Below, piece after piece: positions 34,155-45,255 of a DNA stretch of 64,000 bases. The notes below the pieces were generated by a model, which had not been told where the DNA came from, searched no databases, and saw nothing but the letters and a program-made list of their open reading frames with translations. Origin of the DNA: Labyrinthula sp. Ha (lineage: Eukaryota; Sar; Bigyra; Labyrinthulida; Labyrinthulaceae); the NCBI GenBank assembly GCA_015227615.1, contig JAALGZ010000012.1, positions 310,001 to 374,000 on the forward strand. The letters run 5' to 3'. The number at the start of each line of letters is the position of its first letter. The first letter of the stretch is position 1. Both the position numbers and the translations under genes were made by a program.

Positions 34155-37100
34155 TCAGCTCCTGTTTGGGAGTATTTGCTTCAGCCTTTTGAATCCGCAA
34201 CTCCATGTCTTTCCAAACTTTTCCAAGGCACCATCAGGCTTTTTTATGGCTTCTTGAAGTTTCAACGTCATCTTCCGGACAACCTCTTCATCAAATTCTA
34301 TGGTCTCCAGCATGTGCTCAAGGACGCTTAGAGGATACATTTTAAGATTCTTATCTGATAATCTTCTCCTCTCAAACTTCTTCAACCTTTCAAAGAACTC
34401 GCACTTCAAACATGTTTCCTCATATTGACATAGCACACATTTATTATTCAAACTCCAAGGAAACATGCTCCGAAAAAGGGCTCCGTACATTGTATATTCG
34501 CCTAGGATAAAACCATTTTCCCTATCTGCTTGAACAGCTCTCAAAAACTGTTCCCTAATCTCCCCCTCTACGTGCTCTCCCTTACCTTTTCTTCTTGAAA
34601 TACTAACTGTTACATTGTTTCCTGCTTTGACATTATGAGGCAAAGTTGACAAAGGATATTTTTCTTTTTCTTCCCAACCCCAAACTTCAACCTCTATAAC
34701 ATGCAAGTAAGTCTCCTTCTCCACTATGATACGAACTTTGCTACCGGTAACACGGGTTTCAGGGCTAAATGTAGGAGCAATGGTTTCTTGAGAGCCTGTA
34801 GGGGTTTTGAGATGAAAGTAACCATTAGACAAGGATATCCATGTTTCGATGGATTGATCTTGTAGATTTCTTACTTGTGTTGCTGTGAGATTGTGGATAA
34901 AAACCCAAAGAGGAAATAACCTAGATGTGTAAAATGTGGAAGGAAATGAGCTATCAAAGGGTTTCTCAAACCTGTTGAATATCTTTATACTCGAAATTTC
35001 ACAGACTGCGGCTAGATCAACTTCCCAGAATGGATTCACATCAAGTTGTGTATGTGAGAATTTTTGGGCGTCTAAACTTTCAGACAGATGCATTCCGTTG
35101 ACAGCATACTCAGCTTCCAAATTAGAATACGTTGACGATTGAACAGCAGATTTACCAAGAGCTAAGTTTATTGGCTTCTTGAAGACATTAACCAATTGTC
35201 TTGGTCTCTTGAAGTTAATAAACGCAGTTTCTAATGGCAAACCAAGAGCCCCATTGAGATTAGAACCAAAGACGAATACTTCAGCATCATTAGATAAAGT
35301 GACACTTAAATCATATCCGGCTGATATTTGTTTCATTTTCGGAATATCTTCCGTGGTAACAAATGAGGGCGAGTACTCTCCCAAAGCGGCAGTTGACCCC
35401 GCTGCAAAAACGTTACCTTCTTTGGTAAGTAAGAGAGTGTGGCTACTCCCACAAGATACATCTTGGAGTCCTGATTCTTTGAATTCAGGCAACAACGTTG
35501 GTTTTTTCACTGCTTCATTGAAGAGCTGATATTTTCCAAGACCCAGTGGTCCACCGTCATTACTTCCCCAAATGTATAGTGAACCTTTTATATCTAGGGC
35601 TGCTGAATGTTTATTACCACAACTAATTTTTCGTATCACATGGGGAAATCTTATGGTATGGATTGTAAGAAAACTTGACTGAGCTAAATCTTTACCAAGT
35701 TGAAACTCATTATTCTTTCCAAAAAGGGAAATTTGGTTACTTTCGGTAGCAGTATGCTGAAGTGCAACATGATCATAGCCAAGTTCGATGTTCTTTATCC
35801 CCTGCATTAAGATATCTACCGGATATTGAAAAACATGTCCTTCTCCACTATTTTTCTCTTCAAAAAATATTTTGCCATAGAAATTCGCAACATTTTTGTC
35901 ATTAATTCCAACAATATTGTGACCACCTGTTGAAATCATTTTTGGAGTGAAGCTCTTCTCCTTTGCTCCTTTGAATTTGAGAAGACGCATAGTTGATTCT
36001 GTCTCATGTGTTGAAAGTACAAATAGTTTCCATTTATCAAAGGCTTCCTTGAATTGAGGACACCAAAAATATAAATATTCCATACTTTTTCGAGGAAGAA
36101 ATATTTGAAAAATCTGATCGAGACTAGTCAAGTGCAATTTGTAGTATATTTTGTCATAGATCAACAAAAACTCAATTCTCATTTGATCATAATTAACATT
36201 ATTTTCCGGGATACCTGGAGTCAAAAGCTTTAGACTTAATTCTTTTATTTTGACCATCTCTCTCGCAGACATCCATGTTTCTTCCAGCTTTGAAAGAAAC
36301 CACAGAAAACAAATAGTGTTTTCAGTTAATTCTAAAGAATAAGCTCGTCTAAGGACCAGTGAGTTTTCCACTCGCTGGTACAGATCTTGTGAAACTTTAA
36401 AACGCCCAGCATCATTTCTCTCTAAGCTAATACCTAGATAATTTGAGATCTGTTGAAGGCATTTTGTTTGATCCCCCATAACTTGGAAATTCTTGTCCAA
36501 GTAATTACGGTGATGCTCATAAAACTTCTGGTCTATGGTGTGCAAGACTTTTTGCAACTCAAGAAATACCACTGAAACTGTTTTCATTAATTTCATTGCG
36601 CCAGACTCCTTCCACCTAACACTTTTAGTACTCTTTGGCAGAATATACCCTTGCTCACAAATTTTTCCACCCTCATGACAAACCAACATGCCACTCACTC
36701 CAAAATGAATCTCAACAACCTCTCTCCCCCAAAACTGATGTGCATCTTCACTGAGACTACTCTTGCTTCTAGCCCAAAGTCTTCGGATGTGGTTTTCATA
36801 GTAGCTTTTTCTCATAGCCGTATAATGACACACGCTTTTCTGGGGGACAGAACCGTAAATGTGAGTTTGACCACCTAAATTCAAAGCAAGGGAAAGCTCC
36901 TTCTCCGCAATGACTTTGAGCTGTTTAAGAATTTTAAGTAGTTCTTTTCGTTCTGTCTCAAATTCTTTGTAAGATACGACCAATCCCAATTTTGTTTTCT
37001 GCAGGGCCTCTTCTTTTGCTACCTCCTCCTCTAGCATCTCACGTAGCTTCTTGTCTGAGATCCGTTTAGGAAATTCTATTCCTCTTTTCTCTAGTTCTTT

Positions 37101-37808
37101 TCGTGGATCAGTAAGAATTAAGTAAACTTTACAAAATTCTTTTTCGTTTAAAACATTCTGTTCATTTGAATACCTCAGAAATAGTTTCTCCATTTTTGCA
37201 TCTGTCGTCTTAAGATCCAGGTGTTCCAAAAGATTTCCGAACTCTGCTTCATCGATTGATCCGCTCTTATCGTCATCAAAGTACTGAAAAGCATCATGTG
37301 GTGTCATGATCACATTCTTACTCGAGCTTGAGACCTCCTTGTCTGTTTCGTTTCCCAGATGAATTTTTCTTTTTTGAGCAAAAACAGCGGAAACAAATTC
37401 TTCAAGACTAATTAAGCCAGAAGAATCTTCGTCACATATGAGGAAAAACCTTTTGACTTTTTCTTTCGTCATTATGATGTCCACTTTTGAAAGTGCATTT
37501 TGAAACTCTTCAAAATCCAGCAAGCCTGACTCATCTACATCAACTTCATAAAACACTTTTTCAATGAAAGACTTGTCAAAAACATTAGCTGGTTTCACAA
37601 GATTTGCATCCTCAATTGATATTTCCTTAAATATGTCTTTTGTGAAAACTTTTTTGAATTCTTTGGTTTTCTCCTCTGATAACAGCGGCTTCAGAGCATC
37701 TTCCTCATCTCCAGAGTTGTCTTCCTGTTCTGAGCTAATTTCTTGGGAAATACCTTCGCTTTCCTCAAGTTTTCTTAAAATGTTTGAAAGATCATCTTGA
37801 AAAAGCAT
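34155..37808 (-). CDS. EF-hand / RCC1 / F5/8-type-C multidomain protein
   Basis: Intronless, 1217 residues. Three canonical EF-hand loops: DVDESGLLDFEE (90-101), DEDSSGLISLEE (126-137) and DDDKSGSIDEAE (168-179). The middle (about 260-610) is helical and unrecognised. RCC1-type repeats follow at about 620-850 (ISCGNKHSAALD, LYIWGSNDGGPLGLGK, VSCGSSHTLLL, ISAGYDLSVTL, VFVFGSNLNGALGL), forming a partial or full seven-bladed propeller. An F5/8-C (discoidin-like) domain follows at about 880-1042: it opens NLALGKSAVQSSTY, has FWEVDLAAVCEISSIKIFNR, and ends VEVEVWG. The C-terminus holds CVLCQYEETCLKC (Cx2C-x5-Cx2C), a possible zinc-binding knuckle. There is no signal peptide, so the F5/8-C domain is probably intracellular. 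It looks like a Ca2+-responsive scaffold; the true role is unknown. Confidence 0.85.
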   Translation of the reverse strand: MLFQDDLSNILRKLEESEGISQEISSEQEDNSGDEEDALKPLLSEEKTKEFKKVFTKDIFKEISIEDANLVKPANVFDKSFIEKVFYEVDVDESGLLDFEEFQNALSKVDIIMTKEKVKRFFLICDEDSSGLISLEEFVSAVFAQKRKIHLGNETDKEVSSSSKNVIMTPHDAFQYFDDDKSGSIDEAEFGNLLEHLDLKTTDAKMEKLFLRYSNEQNVLNEKEFCKVYLILTDPRKELEKRGIEFPKRISDKKLREMLEEEVAKEEALQKTKLGLVVSYKEFETERKELLKILKQLKVIAEKELSLALNLGGQTHIYGSVPQKSVCHYTAMRKSYYENHIRRLWARSKSSLSEDAHQFWGREVVEIHFGVSGMLVCHEGGKICEQGYILPKSTKSVRWKESGAMKLMKTVSVVFLELQKVLHTIDQKFYEHHRNYLDKNFQVMGDQTKCLQQISNYLGISLERNDAGRFKVSQDLYQRVENSLVLRRAYSLELTENTICFLWFLSKLEETWMSAREMVKIKELSLKLLTPGIPENNVNYDQMRIEFLLIYDKIYYKLHLTSLDQIFQIFLPRKSMEYLYFWCPQFKEAFDKWKLFVLSTHETESTMRLLKFKGAKEKSFTPKMISTGGHNIVGINDKNVANFYGKIFFEEKNSGEGHVFQYPVDILMQGIKNIELGYDHVALQHTATESNQISLFGKNNEFQLGKDLAQSSFLTIHTIRFPHVIRKISCGNKHSAALDIKGSLYIWGSNDGGPLGLGKYQLFNEAVKKPTLLPEFKESGLQDVSCGSSHTLLLTKEGNVFAAGSTAALGEYSPSFVTTEDIPKMKQISAGYDLSVTLSNDAEVFVFGSNLNGALGLPLETAFINFKRPRQLVNVFKKPINLALGKSAVQSSTYSNLEAEYAVNGMHLSESLDAQKFSHTQLDVNPFWEVDLAAVCEISSIKIFNRFEKPFDSSFPSTFYTSRLFPLWVFIHNLTATQVRNLQDQSIETWISLSNGYFHLKTPTGSQETIAPTFSPETRVTGSKVRIIVEKETYLHVIEVEVWGWEEKEKYPLSTLPHNVKAGNNVTVSISRRKGKGEHVEGEIREQFLRAVQADRENGFILGEYTMYGALFRSMFPWSLNNKCVLCQYEETCLKCEFFERLKKFERRRLSDKNLKMYPLSVLEHMLETIEFDEEVVRKMTLKLQEAIKKPDGALEKFGKTWSCGFKRLKQILPNRS

Positions 37809-38053
37809 GAAAAAGTAGATTTTTAAACTGATATTTCAAATTCAACTATTTTTTATTATTCTCTAACTTGCTTCATCTTTCTGTTGCGTTTAAAGTCTTT
37901 CAAATGTAGCAAGATTACCTGTGATATGCTTTGTTTATTCTCGTATTAATCAATGAAAATATAGATTTGATGTTTATTTATTAAGAAATAACCATTTCTT
38001 TTTCTTCCTCTGCTTGTTAAGCCTAAAGATTCAACGGACTATTTATTACAGCT

Positions 38054-38690
38054 GAGGTTTCTTATCGTGATAAACGTTAACCAACGGTTAAAAATATCCA
38101 AATTTTGCTTAACGTTATTAACGTTAAGATGTCTTTAACGTATCGTGAGTTTTGCGGAAATTGGCGTTAAGTAAATTTTCACGATAACTTTGGGTGCTTC
38201 CAAAATCATTTAACTATTTAATATTTTTTCCCAAATCATATCTTCATAATATATTATACATATATCCTTCCTTTAAAAGAACAAAAATTAAGCAAAGGCT
38301 GACTCAGAAGTAAATGTAAGATAGAATCAACATTATGTGCAAACTATTTGATATGAAAACCTTCCTATGACTACTAACTTTACCCTTGAAATTATCTCAA
38401 TCTCACCTCAAAATGAACTTTTAAAGAATAGCGAAATATTCTAAATACCTTTTCGAAGTAGTTTTAAAGAGCTAATTCAACTCTTGGAGAGAAATTTCGA
38501 CTTTGCTGTGGAATTCAGGTCATACCGGTACATACCGTTACTGCTTCTCCAGTTCTTATTTCCCCTTGCTTTTAGGTTAATCCTGTTTAACGATACGTTT
38601 CCAACTTTTGTTAACGTTATTCAAGCTAAGCCAAATTACTGAAAAATTAACGTTAACTATCGTTAATAATGATAGGATAAGAAACCTTAA
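38054..38690. mobile_element. DNA transposon remnant with AGGTTTCTTATC inverted ends
   Basis: Left end GAGGTTTCTTATCGTGATAA and, inverted from the right end, AAGGTTTCTTATCCTATCAT. Inside both ends lie clusters of TTAACGTTAA-like motifs (AACGTTAACC, TTAACGTTATTAACGTTAAG on the left; TTAACGATAGTTAACGTTAA inverted on the right), which look like subterminal transposase-binding repeats. About 640 bp with no transposase. Superfamily and target duplication not clear. It begins about 245 bp upstream of the start of the 1217-residue protein gene. Confidence 0.6.
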
Positions 38691-41654
38691 GTGCAGCGTT
38701 CAAGATTCCTTCCTTGAATAGTTGCCAAGTCACTACATTAAACGAACCAGATTATGCCCCAAATAAACGTCAATGGAGTTGTTCCCTTATTGCATAATAG
38801 GGTTTTCCAACGCACTTTTTCCCATAGTAAGAACTGTTGCAATAGAATGTATGAGAAATAAAAACTGCAAATTCGAAAAGTATTAGAATATATACATTAA
38901 GTTGTAATATGTGTCCATCAAATATGTATGTTAATTAAGTCTTAGTAGATTTATCGGTTAACGATCATCGATTTATAAGTGTCAAGAGTTCTAGAAATTT
39001 TGGGTAATTAAGACATAACCAACAATTCGACAGAAAATCCAAAATAAAAGAATTAATAATATAAGAAACCAAACTTATCTAGGTAACATCGGAAAGCAAC
39101 AACTCATATGAGTAATAGGACCTAGTGATTTATTCCAAAGTATAAAAAACCTGTATAAGAACTAAAGAAACTTTTATGGGTTCTTTTTACAGCTTCATCT
39201 GACTATACGTTTCGGATTGAGATGTTGATCATTGAAACTGTCCTGAATCATATCAGTAAATAATCCTAACGCTCAAGTTAGTTTCCTTAAGTTTGTTTGA
39301 AGCATCTGGCTACTCCAAGGTTTATTCCAAGTAGATAAAAATAAGAATCTTTTTGGCTTCTTGCAATAAATCGCTTCTACGTTTCGTTGGAACTGAGTAC
39401 TTTAGATCTAATGGTAACCAAAGGGTGTGTTTGAAAAACTTAGCCTATCATGTGAAGAGACTGTATCAAGTCACGTAGAGCTGGATACAAAGAAGTCACC
39501 TAAGTAACCTCTCACTATATAGGCTCATGGAAGACCAGAGTAAAGAACAAATGTTTTTCATGACCCTTTCGTATTTGCGCATTAATATTGTGAATTATAT
39601 TTTTCTCATTGATTGAACAGAAGCAGTCTTGAATTAGTTGTAGTGAACCCTTTGTCATCACTCATAAATTAAAAAATTTGCTAAGGGCTATGTTAGTCAG
39701 TCTATTTACAATCTCCACTAATGCTTAAAATTTTATCACGAAACTTTGATGCAAGACAGCCTTTCAGGTGTTTGAAAGTTATTTAGATATAAAATCAAAG
39801 ATACCTGAGTTACCCTAGTTTTCAACATTGCGAATCTTTGTTTTAATACAATCAAACCCATAGCTCTTAAGTGGGAATATAATGAAAACTAAGCACTTTG
39901 CCAATATTGGCCAGCATATTACAACTCTGCAAATTTTCAAAAGCACGTTGTCTTGCTAAATTTCTCTTGTTAGTTAACTAGTAGCAAGCAACAGCAGGAT
40001 ATATATATCCTAATGGGCACGTGAGTAGGCTGGCATTGATAGATAGTGATTATAACGACTCTGTGCCTATGGCCAGGGATGTTCAAACTACTGCACATAA
40101 GACGAAATGCTGTATAGCACCGTGCTAAAAAACATCTATGCAGTTCGTCGGAGGTGAGAAATCAATCTTTAAAAGGGAACAAGATATCCTTACACAAACA
40201 ATACCCCTATGGAATAGCGGATGGAGCATTTGCATTCAATAGATGTTTCTTGATATTCATTAAAGTTAGAAGTTCTATCTCTGTTATGAAAATAATCGGT
40301 GGTAAAGCTGATGTATAAAAAAAATCTCAAATCAGTTGAATATTTTCAAAAAATTGTTCTTGGATTTCATAAGCTTTGGGCACATTACGCAGCCTTAGGT
40401 TTGATAAAATTTATTAAAAACTATTAGACAATTCTGCTGATTCTGGTTATCAATTAAACAGATGGAATTTTTATTATGTTGAAATGGTTTTGATTTTCTT
40501 CTGATTCTCAACTGATAATCAGAATGAAGTTCTACAATATGGCTCAAAACCTAGGTTCCTCATTTCACACACTGATTTAAATTAATACTCTATTTAGGAA
40601 ATACAAATTTCAGAAAAGTAGCATTGGATTTGTTACATAAGAATTAGTAAAGTAACGGTAACCCAATTTGGAACTATACGCTGCATTAGTGATCCTTTCA
40701 GATATTTACGAGAAACAGCGTTAATGATTTTGCATTATTTCAATTTCAGCAGTGTTTTAGAAGAGTATAAATTGTTACCGCATAGGAATATTAAGAATAT
40801 CTTCTATTTCCCATGCTCACTACAGGTTTGTTATAAACTCAAAAAAATTATTTAATAAAAAATGTATGAGTTTTCGTTTGATGTATCGAGATATTCTGAA
40901 ATGGTACCCCAAGGAAAAATAAAGTAGGTAATCAAACTTTTTATCTTCATGTTCTTTACGTTTAGTTTTATGGTAGGAAATGAATGCTTGTAGGTTTGGT
41001 TTTTTATTTTTATTTTGTTTTCTACTTGAAAAGCAATAGGCGAAGTGCTGTCTATTCGTCCATAGAACAGCTTGAGCTAGGTTGAGTACAAGCTAGCAAA
41101 TGATTATGAAATCAAGGGCGGGTAAAAATTCAGTAAGTTTCCACAGGGAGATATTACGTATATAAACTTTGAATTTATACCTATAATATCTGAAAACAGT
41201 GGTTCGATTTATTTTTGCGAATAGTTGGACCTAAGAAGTTACGCTGCGCCAGAAAAACAATACTGATATCCTTTATAGTTATAAAATCCTCTTAAATATT
41301 TGAGATTACTTAATAAAGGTTGATTAGTGATTAATTCTACATCATTCTTAGTATTGCAATGAAGCAAGAACCCTGACGTTAATCTTAATGTTCTTACCTT
41401 AGAAATGATTTATCGCACAAGGTCTTCAAGTTCCTCTGTAACGATAAACCCATAGTTTTTTATGTGTTCAAACATAAAGAAACTAAGAGTTCTTTCCAAA
41501 TATTTTCTTAAGTAATATATATTAATTCTAGCAAGTTGAAATAATTTCTCAAGTCGAAACGCGAAAGAGGAGTCCATATTAGCACAAACAAATAGATCGT
41601 CTAGCTGCCTCGATGGCGCATTACTGAAAATAACTCACTGGTTTTTAATTATCA
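38691..41654. other. 3-kb desert
   Basis: AT-rich, no ORF of 60 codons or more. A stretch near 40440-40545 (TGATTCT...TGATAATCAGAAT) weakly recalls the end of the family 1 MITEs but does not align well enough to call. The right end is the promoter region of the methyltransferase gene. Confidence 0.5.
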
Positions 41655-43859
41655 ATGGGCAGAAAAAGAGGAATCTTCAAGAATGGTGCTGCTTCTTATC
41701 ACAAGAAGAGAAAGGAAAGAAGAAAAATGCAAAAAGCAATTGAAGATGGATCACTTAAACCGGAAAATAAGGAATACGATACAACTAGATTTACAACTAA
41801 CGCTTTATACGAAGAATATTACAAAGAGCAACTTGGTCTTGCTGACTCCGACTATCAAGATTTACTTGGAACAATGCGAAAAGACTTGCCAGCTACTTTT
41901 CGCCTTTCAAAGAACTCTATTTTTTACCACGGCATCAAGACATATCTTGAAAACTTTTCTTCGCCTGCAGTGTCTATTGAAAAAATTCCTTGGTCAAATG
42001 ATGCATATAAATTATCTGTAAGCAGAAAAGAACTTAGAAAGACAAAAGATGAAACAGTTAAATCTCTTCACAAGTTTCTGGTAAGAGAAGCGAAAACTGA
42101 AAATATCACTAGACAAGAAGAAGTATCAATGCTTCCACCAATTCTTCTCGACATAAAACCTAATCATAGAGTCTTAGACACGTGCGCAGCACCTGGTTCA
42201 AAAACTGCACAAATGATTGAGTTTCTTTCTACTTCTTCCAATGGTTATTTAGTCGCTAATGATTGTGACGCAAAAAGAGCTTACATGCTACACCATCAAC
42301 TAAAACGTTTCAAAACATTTTGCGCAAATTTGGTGATTACAAATTTAGAAGCTCAGTTTTTTCCAAAGAAGCTTGGGGACCGCGAACTAGAGTTTGATAG
42401 AATTTTGTGTGATGTTCCATGCTCGGGAGATGGAACGTTGAGAAAGAACCCAGATATTTGGCGAACTTTTACTACAGCACAAACCCTCGCCTTGCATCCG
42501 CTGCAAATTGGGATTGCTATGAAAGCAGCAAAGTTGCTTGCAGTTGGTGGAAAATTAGTTTACTCTACTTGTAGTTTAAGTCCAATAGAAAATGAAGCAG
42601 TGATTGCTCAACTTTTACGTGTTACCAGAGGTTGTTTAGAAATTGAAAAAGTCGAATTAGAAGGGTTGAAATCGAGAAAAGGATTGAGTAAATGGAAGGT
42701 TGCAACAACAATGAGTTTTGAAGAAGAAAAAGAAGAGAAGAAAGAGCTGTTCTGGTGGAAGAATGTTGAAGAGTTTGAAGAGTTTAGGAAGGAAAATAAA
42801 CCTAGAAAGTTCGGGGGGAAATATAATTATCCAAAGAAACTTTTTGCTTCTATGTTTTCTCCTTCAGAAGAAGAAGTGGGAAACTTAAATTTAGATAAAT
42901 GTCTAAGGATTCTCCCACAAGATCAAAATACAGGTGGGTTTTTCATATGTGTACTCAGAAAAACAAAAAAGTTTTCTCGATGGTTTGGACCTTTGACAAA
43001 TTTGACTTGTGAAGAACAAAAAGAGGTTAAAGATGTAGAAAAGAAAAAAGATTTTGTTTTTAAAAGTGACAGGATTAAGAAAAACTCAAAATACGCATCG
43101 TATGAAAAAATTGAAGACGTAGAATTTTTAAATTTGAAGGAAAGTTTTGACGTGGAAAAAGATTTGAAAAAACAGCTCATATGTAGAAAAGATCCGCAGA
43201 TTGATAAAAATAAGGAAGAAAAGAAAAAAACAAAAAACAAAGTCATTAGTTTTTGTAATAAACGTATTATTAATGACTTTATAGATGATGCCTTCGTACA
43301 ACAGAGATTAAATATTTTATCCTGTGGTGTTCCTTTGTTTAAGCGCAATGACAGATTTTCAAAAGACTTGGAAACAAAACAGGAGAAATATAGACTTGCA
43401 AGTGATGGGATAAATTTAGTGGCCAAATTAGTCTTAAACTCCTCCCAGAAAACGCTGAAGATATCTTTGACTTTGTTGGTGGAATTTTTAGAGTACTGTC
43501 TCTTCAGACCAAAATCCAAAGATGCGAAACTGGGAAAAAACTTTTGCCCCGGAATCCCGGCTGAAAAACTCGGGAACCTAGGGTTAAACGTCTTTAGATC
43601 GTTTATATTTGCTTTACAAGAGGAAGATGAGAAAATAGTTAGAAAAAAACTTGAAGTTGGTGATGATGTGCACTCACTTTATGTTGTTGTTTGGAGATCG
43701 AAAAGTACATTCAGTCCGCTAGTGAGTCTTAATGAGCTTGAAGTTCTTTATGAACAAATCCTTAATCACAAGCTTGTAGAAAAACGAGTTACAAAAGAAG
43801 AAGACCTAGAAGCTTATTATATTGGAATGAATCAAATTAGGCTAAATAAAAATAAATAG
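41655..43859 (+). CDS. tRNA (cytosine-5) methyltransferase, Trm4/NSUN2 family
   Basis: Intronless, 734 residues, close to NSUN2 size. Trm4/NSUN2 methylates C48-C50 and C34 of tRNAs using SAM. The lysine-rich start (MGRKRG....KKRKERRK) is a likely nuclear localisation signal. Catalytic motifs: SAM-binding DTCAAPGSKTAQ (175-186), motif IV CDVPCSGDGTLRKNPDIW with Cys256, and motif VI VYSTCSLSPIENE with Cys306; these are the release and nucleophile cysteines of the RsmB/NOP2 fold. The C-terminal half has the Trm4-type LEEEY-like linker, a Lys-rich insert (about 450-540) and a terminal PUA-like segment. The insert is larger and more charged than usual. The next gene follows on the same strand. Confidence 0.93.
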   Translation: MGRKRGIFKNGAASYHKKRKERRKMQKAIEDGSLKPENKEYDTTRFTTNALYEEYYKEQLGLADSDYQDLLGTMRKDLPATFRLSKNSIFYHGIKTYLENFSSPAVSIEKIPWSNDAYKLSVSRKELRKTKDETVKSLHKFLVREAKTENITRQEEVSMLPPILLDIKPNHRVLDTCAAPGSKTAQMIEFLSTSSNGYLVANDCDAKRAYMLHHQLKRFKTFCANLVITNLEAQFFPKKLGDRELEFDRILCDVPCSGDGTLRKNPDIWRTFTTAQTLALHPLQIGIAMKAAKLLAVGGKLVYSTCSLSPIENEAVIAQLLRVTRGCLEIEKVELEGLKSRKGLSKWKVATTMSFEEEKEEKKELFWWKNVEEFEEFRKENKPRKFGGKYNYPKKLFASMFSPSEEEVGNLNLDKCLRILPQDQNTGGFFICVLRKTKKFSRWFGPLTNLTCEEQKEVKDVEKKKDFVFKSDRIKKNSKYASYEKIEDVEFLNLKESFDVEKDLKKQLICRKDPQIDKNKEEKKKTKNKVISFCNKRIINDFIDDAFVQQRLNILSCGVPLFKRNDRFSKDLETKQEKYRLASDGINLVAKLVLNSSQKTLKISLTLLVEFLEYCLFRPKSKDAKLGKNFCPGIPAEKLGNLGLNVFRSFIFALQEEDEKIVRKKLEVGDDVHSLYVVVWRSKSTFSPLVSLNELEVLYEQILNHKLVEKRVTKEEDLEAYYIGMNQIRLNKNK

Positions 43860-43947
43860 TTTTTGTATTAATGCGTAAATTAAACGTAAACTTGTCAAAG
43901 TTTTGTCCGTTTTCTCAACAGATAGAAACAAGTTGGCTTGAATTTAA

Positions 43948-44217
43948 AATGAGGAGAAAAAGAAAGAAAAACGACATACAATATATTATTCGTGTGCAAT
44001 CCCAAATATAAGGAGATAAATAAAAATTTGTTAAGCATATCAAAATTAAACTAGAGACATGTCAACTTCTCATAAGAATGGGAATGAGGAGAAAAAGAAA
44101 GAAAAACGACATACAATATATTATTCGTGTGCAATCCCAAATATAAGGAGATAAATAAAAATTTGTTAAGCATATCAAAATTAAACTAGAGACATGTCAA
44201 CTTCTCATAAGAATGGG
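43948..44217 (+). repeat. perfect 135-bp tandem duplication at the 5' end of a gene
   Basis: Positions 43948-44082 and 44083-44217 are identical base for base, a direct tandem repeat of 135 bp; five more matching bases follow. The unit contains upstream non-coding sequence plus the first eight codons of the downstream gene. Identity implies a very recent duplication, or an assembly duplication. Confidence 0.95.
44059..44154 (+). other. 31-codon upstream ORF created by the duplication
   Basis: The first copy's start codon opens with the same residues as the main gene (MSTSHKNGNE), then reads through the junction into the second copy's leader and stops at 44152-44154. If transcription starts upstream of it, this ORF would compete with the real start at 44194. 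Confidence 0.6.
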
Positions 44218-44886
44218 AATGAGAGAGAAACAGTTCAAGATGAACCTCTTGGAGAAGACCAAAAGAAGATATACGAGGAGGAGTACAAGGATTTGGAGGT
44301 TCTGGAAAAAGATGAGTTGATTGAATTGGCTATTTATTTGCTTCATGATTGGCATGAAGTGGAAGTGCAACATTCCACTGAAAAAAAACAAAACGAAAAC
44401 GCTGAATTAAAAAATAAAGAGAAAAATTGTGACTCAAAAAACAAAAAGAAAAAAAGAGAGTTAAAAAAAGGCAAGGCAAAGCAAAATGTTGGATTTTTCC
44501 TTGAGCGATCACGAAAATTTAGGAAAAATGTTAGAGGTGTTAAAAAAATAGCAAAAAATGTTGTAAATACACCAAAGGAAGTTATGGAAAGTTTTGAGGA
44601 ATTAATGGAAAAATCGCAAATACCTTTAGAAACTGTGAGCAAGATAACACAAAAGGTTGCCGAGGTCACAGATAATATAAACACTTTTGTAAATAGTTTT
44701 TCGGGTGTCATGAAATTCATAAACTCTGTGTTTTACTTTGGTTCTGAAGTGTTTGGCATATTGCAGATGTTTGCTCATACAGTTCAAGTGATGCTGAGGC
44801 AAATTCTAGATACTGTGCAAAATACTAAAGTAAAGCTACTAGGACAAAATAATACAAACCAAAAAGTTGTAAGTAAAACAGTTTAA
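44194..44886 (+). CDS. lysine-rich helical protein of unknown function
   Basis: Intronless, 230 residues, no recognised family. Acidic N-terminal third, a very basic middle (about 68-115, KNKKKKRELKKGKAK), then amphipathic helices (ESFEELMEKSQIPLETV, about 132-148) and a more hydrophobic stretch (about 170-205, FSGVMKFINSVFYFGSEVFGILQMF) that could contact a membrane. The start at 44194 gives the longest product; an identical start lies 135 bp upstream in the duplicated copy. A possible decayed relative lies just downstream at 45256-45591. Confidence 0.65.
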   Translation: MSTSHKNGNERETVQDEPLGEDQKKIYEEEYKDLEVLEKDELIELAIYLLHDWHEVEVQHSTEKKQNENAELKNKEKNCDSKNKKKKRELKKGKAKQNVGFFLERSRKFRKNVRGVKKIAKNVVNTPKEVMESFEELMEKSQIPLETVSKITQKVAEVTDNINTFVNSFSGVMKFINSVFYFGSEVFGILQMFAHTVQVMLRQILDTVQNTKVKLLGQNNTNQKVVSKTV

Positions 44887-45255
44887 CTTAAATTATCTGA
44901 AGTTGTTTTTTCAATTATACTTTTAAGATGTTTTGTTTGAATCTATACTGATAGAATAAAATAAAATAACGTTCTCATTATTGAAAAGGAAGCGGAGATA
45001 ATCCAGTTTCATGAGTTTAAAAGAACATATCTAAAGGTAGGAATATTATTCTTCAATAAGTAAAAAACGGGGAAAAAATAAAATTAGTTAATCGGAGTAA
45101 GAGCATTGTGTTAAACATCATATGGAAGCTGTTTTGTTTCTTTGTAAACAACGAAAGAAAGAACTAGTAGAGCAATTATTAAACTTTTCTAACAAGAGTT
45201 AATTTGATTTGTGATTTGAAAGCGAAAACGAGATAGAAAAACAAAAATTTTCAAA
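44887..45255. other. spacer
   Basis: Purine-rich AT-rich spacer between the 230-residue gene and its possible decayed relative. No gene seen. Confidence 0.4.

Noticed and set aside
40420-40545. Possible fourth copy of the family 1 MITE
   Set aside because: Only short TGATTCT/ATCAGAAT matches, not a continuous alignment.
44059-44886. Starting the 230-residue gene at the upstream duplicate ATG
   Set aside because: That frame stops after 31 codons at 44154, so 44194 is the usable start unless splicing intervenes.
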